Source of the DNA: Sipunculus nudus
Lineage: Eukaryota; Annelida; Sipuncula; Golfingiida; Sipunculidae
Direction of reading: 5' to 3'
DNA: 64,000 nucleotides
NCBI GenBank assembly: GCA_026874595.1
Contig: CM049316.1
Coordinates: forward strand, 9,972,839 to 10,036,838
Shown here: positions 39,001 to 50,092 of the stretch, one piece after another
Layout of the letters: each line of letters starts with the position of its first letter
How positions within the stretch are numbered: the stretch's first letter is position 1
Program-made: the position numbers and the translations under genes
Notes under the pieces: generated by a model
Database searches by the model: none
What the model was told of the DNA's origin: nothing
Seen by the model: only the letters and a program-made list of their open reading frames with translations

Positions 39001-39402
39001 TAGTAAATTCCATGACAGGTGGTCCAATATTCAAATATAAGTGTTCATACATAATAATCACAAGTGTATACGATTTTCTTTTTATATATTGAGGGTTTCT
39101 GATCATGTTTTGTGTTTTGTGTTAAACTAAAAATTAGGCTAGTTCTCGACTTAATTATAGTAACCATATGCAGATTTGTGTTTTGTATATGTGTGTGTTG
39201 CTTGTGTACATTTATTTGCAAATATGTGTTTATGTTTATGGATATATATATGATTATGAATACACATATGTATGGTATGTATACATGTATGTATATGTAT
39301 ATATATGTGTTTGAATTTTGTAATGAGTTGCAAAATGTTAACGTGCATATATCCTTGTACACGTTTGTATATGTTTGGAGAAATAAACATTTAAAAAAAA
39401 AA
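36078..39402 (+). pseudogene. L1/Tx1-like LINE ORF2, 5'-truncated and broken
   Basis: Begins inside the endonuclease: RLDYWFISRNLFDFISA, then the conserved SDHNPVFVSIG (about 36150). After a stop comes the linker (WLEDISGTNDPRIIWEYFKY). Reverse transcriptase: SPGNDGICSEFYKYFW, NWRPISLLNVDYKIGSKALS (about 36895), ARDFEKAFDSLEW (Asp of motif A, about 37100), GRGVRQGDPSSPYLFILCIE (motif B) and LLLFADDMIAVL (catalytic FADD, about 37400). C-terminal zinc cluster: CTFCRKEIETAEHLYWSC (about 38690). The 3' UTR has AATAAA (39382-39387) and ends in an A tract (39393-39402). Stops at about 36236, 36709, 37130, 37750, 38203 and 38522 disable it. RT would copy its own RNA at a nicked target. Confidence 0.9.
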
Positions 39403-39713
39403 CCTTTGTCAGATAAGCCCGGGGAATAAACTATGTTACAGGTGCTCTTTTTATTATGTGACACGGGCGTAGCTCCTGTTGTGGCGCTCTTGTCTGGCCG
39501 CGTGTTACATTCTATGTTTAATCCGTACTGGTTGAACTCTCGTTGTCTTGTGAGCCTTGGATTTTCACGCCTGGCCGGGGTCACGTGATGAGCCTGGTGT
39601 GTGGAGATACACAGCGCTGTTTTTTTTTTCTAGAGAATTCCTGAAACGCGGGTTGTGCAAGACCGTATAGACTGTTCGAGAAGTGGATAATTCTCGGCTT
39701 GAGGTGTGAAGAG

Positions 39714-39723
39714 TATATAAAGG
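39714..39723 (+). promoter_or_regulatory. TATA box of the LTR promoter
   Basis: TATATAAAGG about 280 bp into the LTR. The same motif is at 47850-47859 on the minus strand in the other solo LTR. It marks the likely U3/R boundary. Confidence 0.65.
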
Positions 39724-40077
39724 GACTGTGTTTTGGAACGGAAGGGCAGAGAGAACAGCAGAGCAGATTCCAGCGGACACAGAAGCGTGTGTCAGGACCT
39801 TATCCGACGAATGCGGCAATTATAGATTTTCAAAGACCTTCTCCTGGATTTTATGCATTTGGACTTCAGTTTACTTTCTGGGTTGTTGCAAGAACTTTCC
39901 ACTGGACTGTCATTGTCTGAGAGTTTACATTTAAAGGACTTATCGTTGTGATGGTGTTGGTATCCAGGTATTGTGCACATTATTTTTCTATGTGATTGTA
40001 TTGAGTTGTTGTTATACCGCTGTTTTACTGTATAATTGTATTGATTTAGTGTATTGTAATGTTAGGGTTGTTTTAAG

Positions 40078-40083
40078 AATAAA
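40078..40083 (+). terminator. LTR polyadenylation signal
   Basis: AATAAA about 160 bp before the LTR end, conserved in the other solo LTR (47510-47515, minus strand). Together with the TATA box it gives the usual U3-R-U5 layout. Confidence 0.55.
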
Positions 40084-40242
40084 TTATAGTTATTTGTTAT
40101 TAAAAAAACCCCTGACTTCTTTATCCATTCCCCTAGACATTTCACGCTGCCTAGTGTTACAGAATCTGATTTGTTTTTATCTCCGTTACAAAATTTGTGT
40201 TCATCACGCATACGTGATCTGTTTATATTAGGTTCCGTAACA

Positions 40243-40744
40243 TCTAAAATAAATTTCTTCCTACCCCCTTCCCTGGAAATCCTAATGCAGTTCCAAGTAA
40301 CAGGGTGTATTTTGTAGTTGGGGGGGGGGGGGGGGGGTAATCTGAAATCGCTACATCGTGAATAGGTCTGTGAGTGTCTTCATTTTAAGTTGGTATATTT
40401 TTCTATCTTGTTAACACGCCTTACGACTGTCGTTCAAATAAGAGTTGGATATTTTACGTGAAGGAGGGGCAATAATTATACTTTAGATTGATTCATAAAA
40501 GTGATTATTTCAATATATGTCGTTAATGTAAGATTACGTAAATACATGTTTTTCTTTACCTGTGTTCAACAACATTTGTTGCCTAGCAGCCAAAAAGGAC
40601 ACAGTCACAAGAGACAAGTCATCACCTTGGAAAGCACATGGCCTCGCTGTTAATAGACAATAATTATTTATTTTTCTAATATAATCGAAGATTCCGCAGG
40701 TTTCAAGATATATTATGTACGGACCCAATACGCTTGTAATATTT
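40243..40744. other. No recognisable gene; poly-G at 40320-40337
   Basis: Nothing supportable besides an 18-bp G run. Confidence 0.45.
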
Positions 40745-41240
40745 CCACCACACAGTTTTAAAATTCTAATGGAAACACCATATTGAAATTAATCCCGTTC
40801 AATTTAGTGTAATTTTGTTTCCCTTACTTCAAAGATGATTTGAAGGCTTTTGTTCTTATTTACTGACTTATCCGAAGGTAATAGGACCATTGTGGACCAC
40901 CGAAAGTCATTTAACAGAGGTGGCGCCACCTGCAATTAAAATGAAATGACAGTCATGGGATCCGTTTATTTGGAAAATATGGTAATGATCGATACAGCAG
41001 TTTTTTTTCCGATCTGCAAAATTCAAAGTCTTATGGAAACATCAGTTTGAAAATAATCCCATTTTATATAGAGCTTATTCAATCCTCCTAGTTTCAAGAG
41101 ATTCTTGTGTGTAATTTGTAGGCTAAATTGTTTTTATTTACTGAATCATCTTAAGTGAAGTAGAAAAAGCCATTTTTGATCGCAGAAAGTGGTTCCACAG
41201 AGGAGGCGCCTTCTGCAAGTTATTATCCCATGTCAATCAT
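40745..41240 (+). repeat. Two diverged tandem units of about 270-290 bp
   Basis: Matching phrases occur in order in both halves: TTCTAATGGAAACACCA / GTCTTATGGAAACATCA, TGAAATTAATCCCGTT / TGAAAATAATCCCATT, and CAGAGGTGGCGCCACCTGCAA / CAGAGGAGGCGCCTTCTGCAA. The two units are clearly homologous but old. No coding frame is preserved. Confidence 0.7.
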
Positions 41241-41879
41241 GCGATGAGTATGTTCGTAACATTTGTTAAAAAAAACAGCACGGATTTGAGAGAGAGTTTG
41301 TAACTGAAGGGAGCTGGACGGAAGAACATACACGAACATTTTAATAGTCCTCCCATCTACGGCGGGGGATTAAAAGCTTGTTGACACAATCAAACTTTTA
41401 TGAGAAAATGAATCAAACAATTCTCAAGAGATAATGTGACGTCATTTATAGCGATAACGTGCTTATCACGCCGTATAATTTTACATCTGAGACATTAATT
41501 TCATCGCTGCTTGAGATCAAACAGAGGTTATGGAATAAATAATACAAGTCTGGCCTTTCTCAGAATTGGGCAAAGGAAAATAAATTATCCGTTTCCTCAC
41601 GTGGTGACTTAAGTCAGATTGTTCTCGCTCCAGGATACTCCACGGCGCTTTGGGTCTGGGGAATACTGGTCTATTCACAAATGAAACCCCGACAACACTG
41701 TAACTTAGTGAAGTACATCTGAGAATACTCGGGCGGCCCTCACACGATCCATCATATACCAAAGGATCCCTAGGAGTCCGTCACATTAAGGAGAAGTAAA
41801 GGAGTGTAAAGTTGGTTTGATGGAAAACTTCACAATAGGCAGGGCAGGTGTCACCAGAGATGTAGCCGAGCCTACATCA
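41241..41879. other. No recognisable gene
   Basis: Nothing supportable. Confidence 0.45.
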
Positions 41880-41962
41880 TCCAAGCCCTAGAGCAAGTCC
41901 GAGTCCATGCCACCCGAGTCCGAGTCCAAGTCCGAGTCCATGCCACCCGAGTCCGAGTCTGG
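41880..41962 (+). repeat. GAGTCC minisatellite
   Basis: Hexamer GAGTCC / GAGTCCAAGTCC with the longer phrase CCATGCCACCCGAGTCCGAG repeated twice. A G-rich tract follows at about 41985-42021. Confidence 0.8.
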
Positions 41963-42270
41963 GAAGCAGAGGGGTAGGTAGGGAGGATGGGGTGGGGGTG
42001 GGGGTTGGGGGGGGGGGGGGGTTGCTTCCTAAATGAACTGTTTTATTAGGAGAGACACAGTATCAGCCTAGCAGGTCATTTACCTTTGCTTTAACGGTGT
42101 AACAGAAATGAATACATTTTACAGTCTTTAGCTTTTTTGGATAAAACAATTTTCAACAAACATTTTCAACGTTCGTAAAACGATGCAACCCCACAATTCC
42201 CCCTTCATGCTTGGGATCATCTCCCGCATAGTAAGTGTGCTGTGCGTCTGGTTTGTAAATAAAGATCAAG

Positions 42271-42342
42271 CGAATGTTAGCTAAGTGGTAGAGCAAACGA
42301 CCGGCTATCGAAAGGTCATAGGTTCGACCCCTTGCGGAGTGA
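42271..42342 (+). repeat. tRNA-derived SINE head or tRNA pseudogene
   Basis: A box TAGCTAAGTGG (42278-42288) and B box GGTTCGACCCC (42321-42331) match the internal RNA polymerase III promoter consensus at normal tRNA spacing. The acceptor and T stems do not pair, so a functional tRNA is unlikely. Confidence 0.6.
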
Positions 42343-44756
42343 ACCAACTCTCTGAACATCTACAGAGTACTACAGTACTATTTCGTAAGGACAGCTTATG
42401 GCTGTCCAGGTGACCATTGTTTTATACTGGTTAAATAATAAAAGCAAACTGACCACGACATATAAAAACACAAGCCCAAGCATCTACTTTGCAACATCAA
42501 GTAATTCCCATGGAACCAGTAATATGAATTTGTATATATTTGACAGATTTTTTGGCCTACCTGAAATTCATTTTTGACCAAGAATTAATTTTTCAAGGTC
42601 GTTGCCGCAGATAGTCTTCTTGAGATTTCCGGGCGACAGCAGAAGGCTATAGTTGCTGAAGTGTATAGAGAAATGTACTTTGGTGTTATAGCAGTACACC
42701 TGCTTTGTGATATGATTGTAGTGATGAGATGTTTCAATTTTTACATGGTACTGTGCACTAAGGTATTTTTTTAATATTTTGACACCAATAAAAATAATTA
42801 TCCTTACCTTAATCGTCTCTGTACTGCCATTATATGTTTTCTCTGTTGTAAATCCTGCACGATTCGTTTTCAGCTGTCATCTTGCGATAGCATTCAGTAA
42901 GTATATAATGTGAAGATGCAATGGCTGATATAACAAGTAGTAATTTCCCGCCCGTTTCGATTAACTGGAGTAATAACATTTTATAAGTTTTTTATGCTCG
43001 CCTGAATTACCAAACATCGGGTTTAAACGGGCATCTTGCGGGTTGTAGAAGGCTAGTACCTTCTTTCACATTACTAAACTACTTTGTGAGAAGTATTCGC
43101 TGATAAAATTGAATGATTAATCGTGGTTCCCGAAATATTCTCATAACACAACTGCAAACAAATTAACCATAATTAACATAATATTTATGGAAATATCACT
43201 GATGGTCGGCCTTTAAGTTAAGTTTAGAGATTACGTCTTCTTACATTTCTGTATATTTGTTATCAAAAGGAGATATTTTGAATCGTCATCATAATATTCT
43301 CATTAATATTCTGACTATATAACGACTATTTTTTATATTTTTAATTCAGTGAATTTCAAAGATCGGCGGTGTGTTAGATTCAGAGCGGAGCATCCACGGC
43401 AACGTCAACGATCTGGTCTTTCTGAACAAAAGGTTATAACTTATACATTGTTCCTAACCCGTTGCGCATTAATCCGGGAACCTTAGTTATAGCTTAATAT
43501 GCTCAATAACAACATATAATTCTTGATCTAAATCCATTCATTTCCGTTGCAGTGTAACCAACAGTCGTAGGAAAATATTGTGTTATCTTACAATTCATGG
43601 GCCTTGTTTTCCCTGAAAACGTGAGGGGACAGTCCACACGAGTACGGACAAAGGTTAAGTTAAACGTTAATAAGTAGCGTATGTAAATATATTATTTGAA
43701 TTTTGATGTAAAGAAATTGGAACGTTTTCCTAGGTAACTACTATTAAGTATCCTAATCTAAGAAAGACCATGGAATGGCATGCATAGCTATATCACGAGT
43801 ATTCTCATTCATAAAACGTATCACACTTCACATATCGTTCCGCAGAAATTGATGATGGGTGACGACCCCTAAAAGACTATCGTACTTCGTTGTTTGCTCG
43901 TCTCGGATTAACAAGGCATCGTTAACAGTACTCAAAATAACGCTAATGAATCTTCATACATGGCAGTTTAGCCACAACGAGGTTATTTAGTCCTCTTAGT
44001 TTCAGGTGACCAAATAAAATACACAAGGTCACGATGCCGAATCACATGAAAAAAGGGGAGTCTTGAGTCACGTGACCCGAGAAGCCCGGTAAATTCTCCG
44101 GCATGACTGATAGGGTGCAATCCCTGGTATGAGTAATGGGCATTTTATCAGGGTCTCAGAGTTTATAAATCCATGAAAGAAACTTGGTGCGGCTCCTTTC
44201 TACCATTTTAAGCCTGATCGACTTGACGTCTCATCTTGTGGGTCATTAATACCACTCGATGGATTCGTGTCTGAACTTGTCTCCTCGGAGCTAATTTGAA
44301 TTGAATTCTAAAATGGACAGCGGAATCAGCTTGCTAGGAGATTTTATTACGTAAGCGCAATAAGCTGGCCCGTATTACGTGCTGCTCCTCGATAGTGCTT
44401 ATTACACGTTAGTTATTGGTTTGAACCATCAATGGTTTCTGCATAATGGCAGGAATTTTAGTCCTCCCAGTTACAGCATTAGATACGAGCTGAGATCCCA
44501 ATTTTTGTACGCCTCAGAAACTGTTGTTAATGGGATGTTTCGGAGGGCAACATACAGAGTGACAGGTACTCCATCACGGCGACGACGCGGCCTTCAATAT
44601 AGAACGTCAAACGCCATAGAATCTTGTTTCTCACGCAGTAGACTTATAAAACGTTATCATTAGATAAAAGGAAGACGCTTCGTAAAGCAGGTTTGGAGAC
44701 CATTTACTTAATGTGCCTTTGTTTCTCTGAATCTAGGATGATGCTTTCTTATACAG
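42343..44756. other. No recognisable gene
   Basis: Unique AT-rich sequence with short open frames only. One frame at 44379-44663 is arginine-rich near its end but matches nothing I recognise. Confidence 0.45.
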
Positions 44757-44924
44757 CAGTGCCAGATCGAGGGGGGAAGGAAGGTTGTCCAGGGGGTCCG
44801 AACTCCTTCCCTTTGAACCGCAACAACCCTTTTTATGGTTAAAAAGCCTGGACGATTTCCTTTCTAGATCAGAGGACCTTATTTAGTATTTCCTTCCCTT
44901 TCCAAAATCCTGAATCCGCCCCTG
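44757..44924. mobile_element. Short non-autonomous DNA element (MITE-like)
   Basis: 168 bp flanked by the 5-bp direct repeat TACAG (44752-44756 and 44925-44929). The ends are imperfectly inverted: CAGTGCCAGATCGAGG on the left, and CAGGGGCGGATTCAGG read inward from the right. No coding capacity. Superfamily unassigned. Confidence 0.6.
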
Positions 44925-44929
44925 TACAG

Positions 44930-46260
44930 TGATTGCATAACAAGTGTAATTGTAGGTTTGTTGTACTAATATTAACTTATAGTGGTTATTTAATGTATAA
45001 AAATTAACAGAAGTCGGGCGTCAGCGGGATTGCTCCATAGCAGACGAACTGCTTGATGTGGGATCGAAGCTTTTATCGATAAAACAGTAATTTCTATTGA
45101 GATTGACGTCATTTCCTCGTAGATTGCTCTAACGCCAATCCTGTCAGTGAAAACCAGTTCACGTCGTTTTTTGTTGAAGCCTCTGACAACAGACGTGATG
45201 GACTGTTTGACCCCGCCGAAGGTCTCGTCACACAACCTTCACGCCGGACTACTTGCTACGGCAAGCATCACTACAGGCTAATTACGCTATCAGCGGGTTG
45301 TTGATGCTTTTGACTCTATTCTTGTTATTTTGACACTGTATCCTGCTGTTTACGGCCGGGGTAATTACCAGTATGACCCATGGCAGAATTTACTCCCGGC
45401 GGCTGGTGCCGAAATTGATGACGGCTTGCGCTTTCTAAGGCCATGTCGCTGACAAACTACCGATGTTATATATATGTCATATCTACATAAACAGCTCAGC
45501 GCTACTATGCGGCCGTGGGGTATTGCTTTTAATGTACCCGGTATTCATTAGTTCCTCTGATCTATCTTGACGTCCCTTGCATAAATCTGCCAATTTTTCT
45601 TCAAACTCAATTATTTGGCAAAGTTTACAATCTCGATAAAGGCCAAAATCATGCCATTACAAGACTCCCTCTCAGGTGATTTTAAACCATGTTTCTGATG
45701 TGGTTTTAAAAACACCCGTTCATTGTGATTGTTATCTAAAAATATGAATAATAGTTGTTGAGCAACAAATGTTAAATAACCAGTAACCCCTTTCCTTAGG
45801 GCTGGCAAAGAACGCATTGAATAAAACGGTTTCTTATATACTTGGCTTGTCCATGAACCCAGAGATCAATGGCCTGAAAAGTTAAAACAACTGCGCCAAT
45901 GTGACATGGATTGATTCCACGAGTCTCTCTTACATGGCCACCTGCGTGACCAGCCAGAGTGGTCATTTTAGCGGGAGGTTATTATGATGATATACATTAG
46001 TCAATCGTCTTGGGGGATGGTCTTGATAGCGGGATGGTCGTCAGGCGACATTTCAGCTACAGATGGTCCGGTACTGAGGTTGGATCAATCAAAGCGGTCA
46101 GGTCCATTTATTTAATAATAATTAAACTCAATTTCAATAATAGTAGTTTACACAAAAGAAAACAAATGACTTCCTCATTTATCAGCAATTGACAAGACTA
46201 GGAATCTGCTGACCGGCCAAATTGAATTAATACAAGCTGCTGCAAAAATAAATACTTAAA
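44930..46260. other. No supportable gene
   Basis: A minus-strand frame at 44990-45235 (81 codons) is more GC-rich than its surroundings, but shows no domain or splice evidence and is not called. Confidence 0.4.
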
Positions 46261-46278
46261 TATATAAAAAAGCTGCAG

Positions 46279-46301
46279 CCCCCCCCCCCCCCCCCCCCCC
46301 G
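46279..46301. repeat. Poly-C tract
   Basis: An uninterrupted C run of about 22 bp. Another is at 46996-47010. A (TA)n tract lies at about 46617-46670. Confidence 0.95.
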
Positions 46302-46613
46302 CGCCTTCAAAGGCCCTGCAATTCTATCCTTAAGCTAGCTAGAACATCTTGTTCGACTGAAAATTCTGCAAGTGGTTCTTGTACATTCATGTGGTTCAGG
46401 AGTCTTTATTTAGAAGCTACTTTCAAACCACAAACACATTTTTTAAGTAATGCTGAAACGTATCACATTAAACACCTTCAGCAATGGCACAAGCCAGTAA
46501 ACCAGTTCAGATGGGGCGGTTCTGACCGGTCCGGATAGGTGGTCTGGTATTTTTTGTTGCTGTGCTGTTCCGGTCCTGCCCAAAATTGCGGACCCGACCG
46601 GTTCATCCGCCCC

Positions 46614-46669
<56 letters not shown>

Positions 46670-47351
46670 TGCCATATGATTTCTGATTTGGTAAAAAAAA
46701 ATGTGAGCTACTTTTTGAACATTTTCATTGTGTCCGTTTCACAAATGTGCGGTAAAATCTTTTCCAATAGTTTTACAATGAAGGATGTTTAAGCGAATGA
46801 AAAATATAGCTGCACGAAAGCTGTAAGCTGAGTGGAATTAGAAAAGTTAAAGTGAAATATAAATTGTGCATAGAAAGTATGATGGGAAGTAAAATGACAA
46901 AACTGGGAACTGAGTGCATGAAAAGGTATGGATTTAGTCAGTGATAGGTATAAAAGTGAATAGAAGGAACGGAAGGAAAGAAGTCTGCAAAGTAACCCCC
47001 CCCCCCCCCCGCCACCTCACCCCCCAACCTCTCAATTGAGCAAATAATAGGCTTAGTGGCTGACGGAACTAATAATTGAATATCAAGGGGAAATCTGTCC
47101 CCTCATGACTTGGAAGATCAGCCATGTTTATTCAGCGCCAATTTTTGTTGATGGTTTTTAAAACGCGGGGCCCCAAGAAATCAGAACCTAGATACCAAGA
47201 AATATGTAATAAATATATAAATAAAATATATAAATATATATAAAAAAACAAACCTAAGAACACCTATGAGCCTTACCTCATTACAGGAGAGGCTTATGAA
47301 CAAAATTAATATCAGGCATATAGAAGGAATGAATGAATATAAAGTATACAT

Positions 47352-48144
47352 TGTTACGGAACCTAATATAAACAGATCACGTATGCGTGATGAACCCAAA
47401 TTTTGTAACGGAGATAAAAACAAATCAGATTCTGTAACACTAGGCAGCATGAAATGTCTAGGGGAATGAATCAAGAAGTCAGTGGTTTTTAATTAACAAA
47501 TTACCGTAATTTATTCTTAAAACAACCGTAACATTACAATACACTAAATCAATACAATTATACAGTAAAACAGCGGTATAACAACAAATAAATACAATCA
47601 CACAATAAAATGCACAAAGTGCACAGTACCTGGATACCACCGCCGTCACAACGATAGGTTCTTTAAATGTAAACTCTTGGAGAATGACAGTCCAGTGTAA
47701 AGCTCTTGTAACAATCCAGAAAGTAAACTGATGTCCAAAAGAAAATGTATAATTGCCGCACTCGTCGGATAAGGTCCCAGAAACTGACACACGCTTCTGC
47801 GTCCGCTGGAAATCTTCTCTGCTCTCTCTCTCGGCTCTAAAACACAGCTCCTTTATATACTCTTCACCCCAAGCCGAGAATTTTCCACTTCTCGAACAGT
47901 CTAAAAGATCTTACACAACACAGTAAACACGCGTTACAGGAATCATCTAGAAGAACATCGCTGTGCGTGCCTCTACATACCAGGGTCCACACGTGACTCA
48001 CGACCAGGCGAGAAAGCCCAAGGCTAGCATGACACCGAGAGTTCAACCAGTACGGATTAAACTGCGAATGTAACAAACGGCCCGGCGAGGGTGTCACAAC
48101 ACGAGTTACGCCCGTGTCACACAATAAAAAGGGCACCTGTAACA
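47352..48144 (-). mobile_element. Solo LTR of the Gmr1-like element (minus strand)
   Basis: 793 bp with the same termini as the other LTRs, flanked by a perfect 4-bp target duplication ACAT (47348-47351 and 48145-48148). TATA box TATATAAAGG at 47850-47859 and AATAAA at 47510-47515, both minus strand. No internal element sequence adjoins it. Confidence 0.93.
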
Positions 48145-48809
48145 ACATCCATTTATACAAGGAATCAAATGTCAACACTCAATAATAATATAACACACTA
48201 AACGTGACTTTGACAAGTCAGTAAGTCAGTAACACGAATATGGTTAGATCTCTGTTCCTAAAAGGAATGAAAAAAAAACATTTCTTTTGGTGCGTCCAAG
48301 TGTTTGAGGCTCTAAAAACAGTCATGACTACGGGGTGTCTATATTTAGACAATCAATGAGAAAACCGCCAAAAAATGTTGCCGTAAAATGTCTGATCAGT
48401 GGCTGATTGATCTATCACATCCGAGAGATCTTCCAGGATTACAAATGTGGTGATAAACAGGAGTAACAAAACAAACAGAATGAGATCTTTCAGATTTATA
48501 AAAAAGAGGGTCATAAGTTTGAGACTGATTCACCCTTGTCGACTGCCCTAGAGTCATCACACCCACACTCCTAATAAGGACGTATTTCCCAGATCCTTGA
48601 AGTGTGAAGAATCTCTTACAGGTAAGAGTGAAGACCACGGGGGAAGGTGCAGTATCGGTTTATTTATTTTGAAAATACCATTAAATACAAAAAATGAAAA
48701 CAAAATAAAACATGTTTGTGAATTGTTAATGGAAATCTATATATTTTATGAGTCGATTCAAATTTAAATATATTTATGTGTATTCTATATATATAACAAC
48801 AGGAAAACT
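48145..48809. other. No recognisable gene
   Basis: Nothing supportable. Confidence 0.45.
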
Positions 48810-48952
48810 ACCCCCTGACAATCACCCCCCCCCCGGACAACACAACAGGGCCAAATAACCCCCCCCCCTCCCCCGACAATTACCCCCGGACAAATACCCC
48901 CGAGACAATTACCTCTTGGGACATAAACCCCCCGAACATTTACCCCTCTGCT
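48810..48952. repeat. C-rich minisatellite
   Basis: Irregular copies of a 15-18 bp unit of the form GACAATTACCCCCCGG. One strand is almost pure C and A, so it may form unusual structures. Confidence 0.75.
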
Positions 48953-49189
48953 ATATAGAACATATTTTTCATTAAGTGGTTGAGTTTGATAACAATATGA
49001 TGCGCGATATTTAACATGTTGATGGGATGCTTTGAATGTGTATTTCAACCTTGACTTTAAACAAATGTATACTATCGGTAAGAAAAAAAACGGGTTTTGT
49101 ATTTCAAAACAAACATATTTAAAGACAGAAAGTGTATAACCTAAGAAAAAAAATCATGAAATATTCATAACATACACAATTTCACTTCA

Positions 49190-49192
<3 letters not shown>

Positions 49193-49264
<72 letters not shown>
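49193..49264. repeat. (TA)n microsatellite
   Basis: About 36 TA units, among the longest in the window. Confidence 0.95.
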
Positions 49265-49266
<2 letters not shown>

Positions 49267-49399
49267 AGGTTCTGTGCACTGAAGGCAGCCTTTATCTTAG
49301 TATATTACATTATCTGACAATAATAAGACTTGCTATAAAGTCTCTTTATATAAAAGCTCAGAATCTTCTTGTTTCACCGAAACTTAGACTCTTCTTATG

Positions 49400-49620
49400 C
49401 CCGAGGTCCTCCCTCCGAAAGGAGGGTATGTGTTCATCCCCGCTCGTGTGCGTGTTTGTGTGTGTGTTTGTTCACAACGTAACTTACGTAATCATGAACG
49501 GAATTTCATTAAGTTTACAGGGCATTTCGGGAATGGACCAATTAAGAATTGATTAGATTTTGTTGTGTATTGATCCGCATTCAGGAACGTCATCAAAGAA
49601 TATTCACAAATGAACGAACA
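49400..49620 (+). repeat. Candidate dispersed repeat beginning with a hairpin and GT tract
   Basis: CCCTCCGAAAGGAGGG (49411-49426) is a perfect stem with a GAAA tetraloop. A (GT)n-like stretch follows, then a segment whose wording (start of a GTTTGTT/CAC run, GGAATTTCATTAA, GGGAATGGACCAATTAAG, TGATCCGCATTCAGGAA) resembles a dispersed repeat I recall from several animal genomes. That resemblance is from memory only. Confidence 0.35.
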
Positions 49621-49744
49621 CTTATGCACGAATGAACCTGGGAATATGGGCCGAATAAGTGAATGCAAGCACGGTTTTGGGAATATCCCACGATAGGGAA
49701 GCGGAGGCATGTATTCCTTAGAATGCAGATTTCTAATTTGCTCA

Positions 49745-50092
49745 TACAACACCTACACTATGGAATATTCTTCCAGAGAAATTTGTTAGACTTTTTTAAT
49801 CGACCTCTGACTAAGCTCAAGGGTTATTTGTTTAAAGCAGCTTTTAGTAATGGATGATATATGTAAGTTTTATTTTGTCATCAATGGTCATCATTATATT
49901 TTAGGTTTGCCTGTGACACTTGTGAACATTCATTCTCTCATGCATGTTGTTATATCTTTGTTTTATTCATCGTATTTTTATCACTCCTTTCATTCTGTAA
50001 TTTCATATCTATTGCTTGCACTTCCTGTAAAGTCCTTTGGAATGCCTCAAGCAGATATCAGCGTTCTATATTTGAAAAAAAAAATGTTTTAT
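49745..50092 (+). pseudogene. Possible CR1-type LINE 3' end
   Basis: The phrase YGIFFQRNLLDFFNRPLTKL, followed by GYLFKAAF, has the shape of the end of CR1/L2-type reverse transcriptases (a W/GNxLPxxL... LxxFKxxLKxxLF-like tail). About 230 bp of T-rich sequence then ends in ATATCAGCGTTCTATATTTG plus an A tract, like a LINE 3' UTR. Only the last 40 codons are visible. Confidence 0.35.

Larger units (their letters stand above)
39434..40242 (+). mobile_element. Solo LTR of the Gmr1-like element (plus strand)
   Basis: 809 bp with the TGTTACAGGTGC start and GGTTCCGTAACA end of the LTRs at 2204 and 8242, here without internal sequence, so it was left by LTR-LTR recombination. The flanking 4 bp are ACTA and TCTA (3 of 4), a worn target duplication. 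It lies 31 bp past the LINE poly-A tract, as though it inserted at the LINE's 3' border. Confidence 0.9.

Noticed and set aside
42271-42342. Functional tRNA gene
   Set aside because: A and B boxes are good, but the acceptor and T stems do not pair.
44990-45235. 81-codon minus-strand frame with somewhat higher GC
   Set aside because: No family recognised and no flanking splice consensus that I could support.
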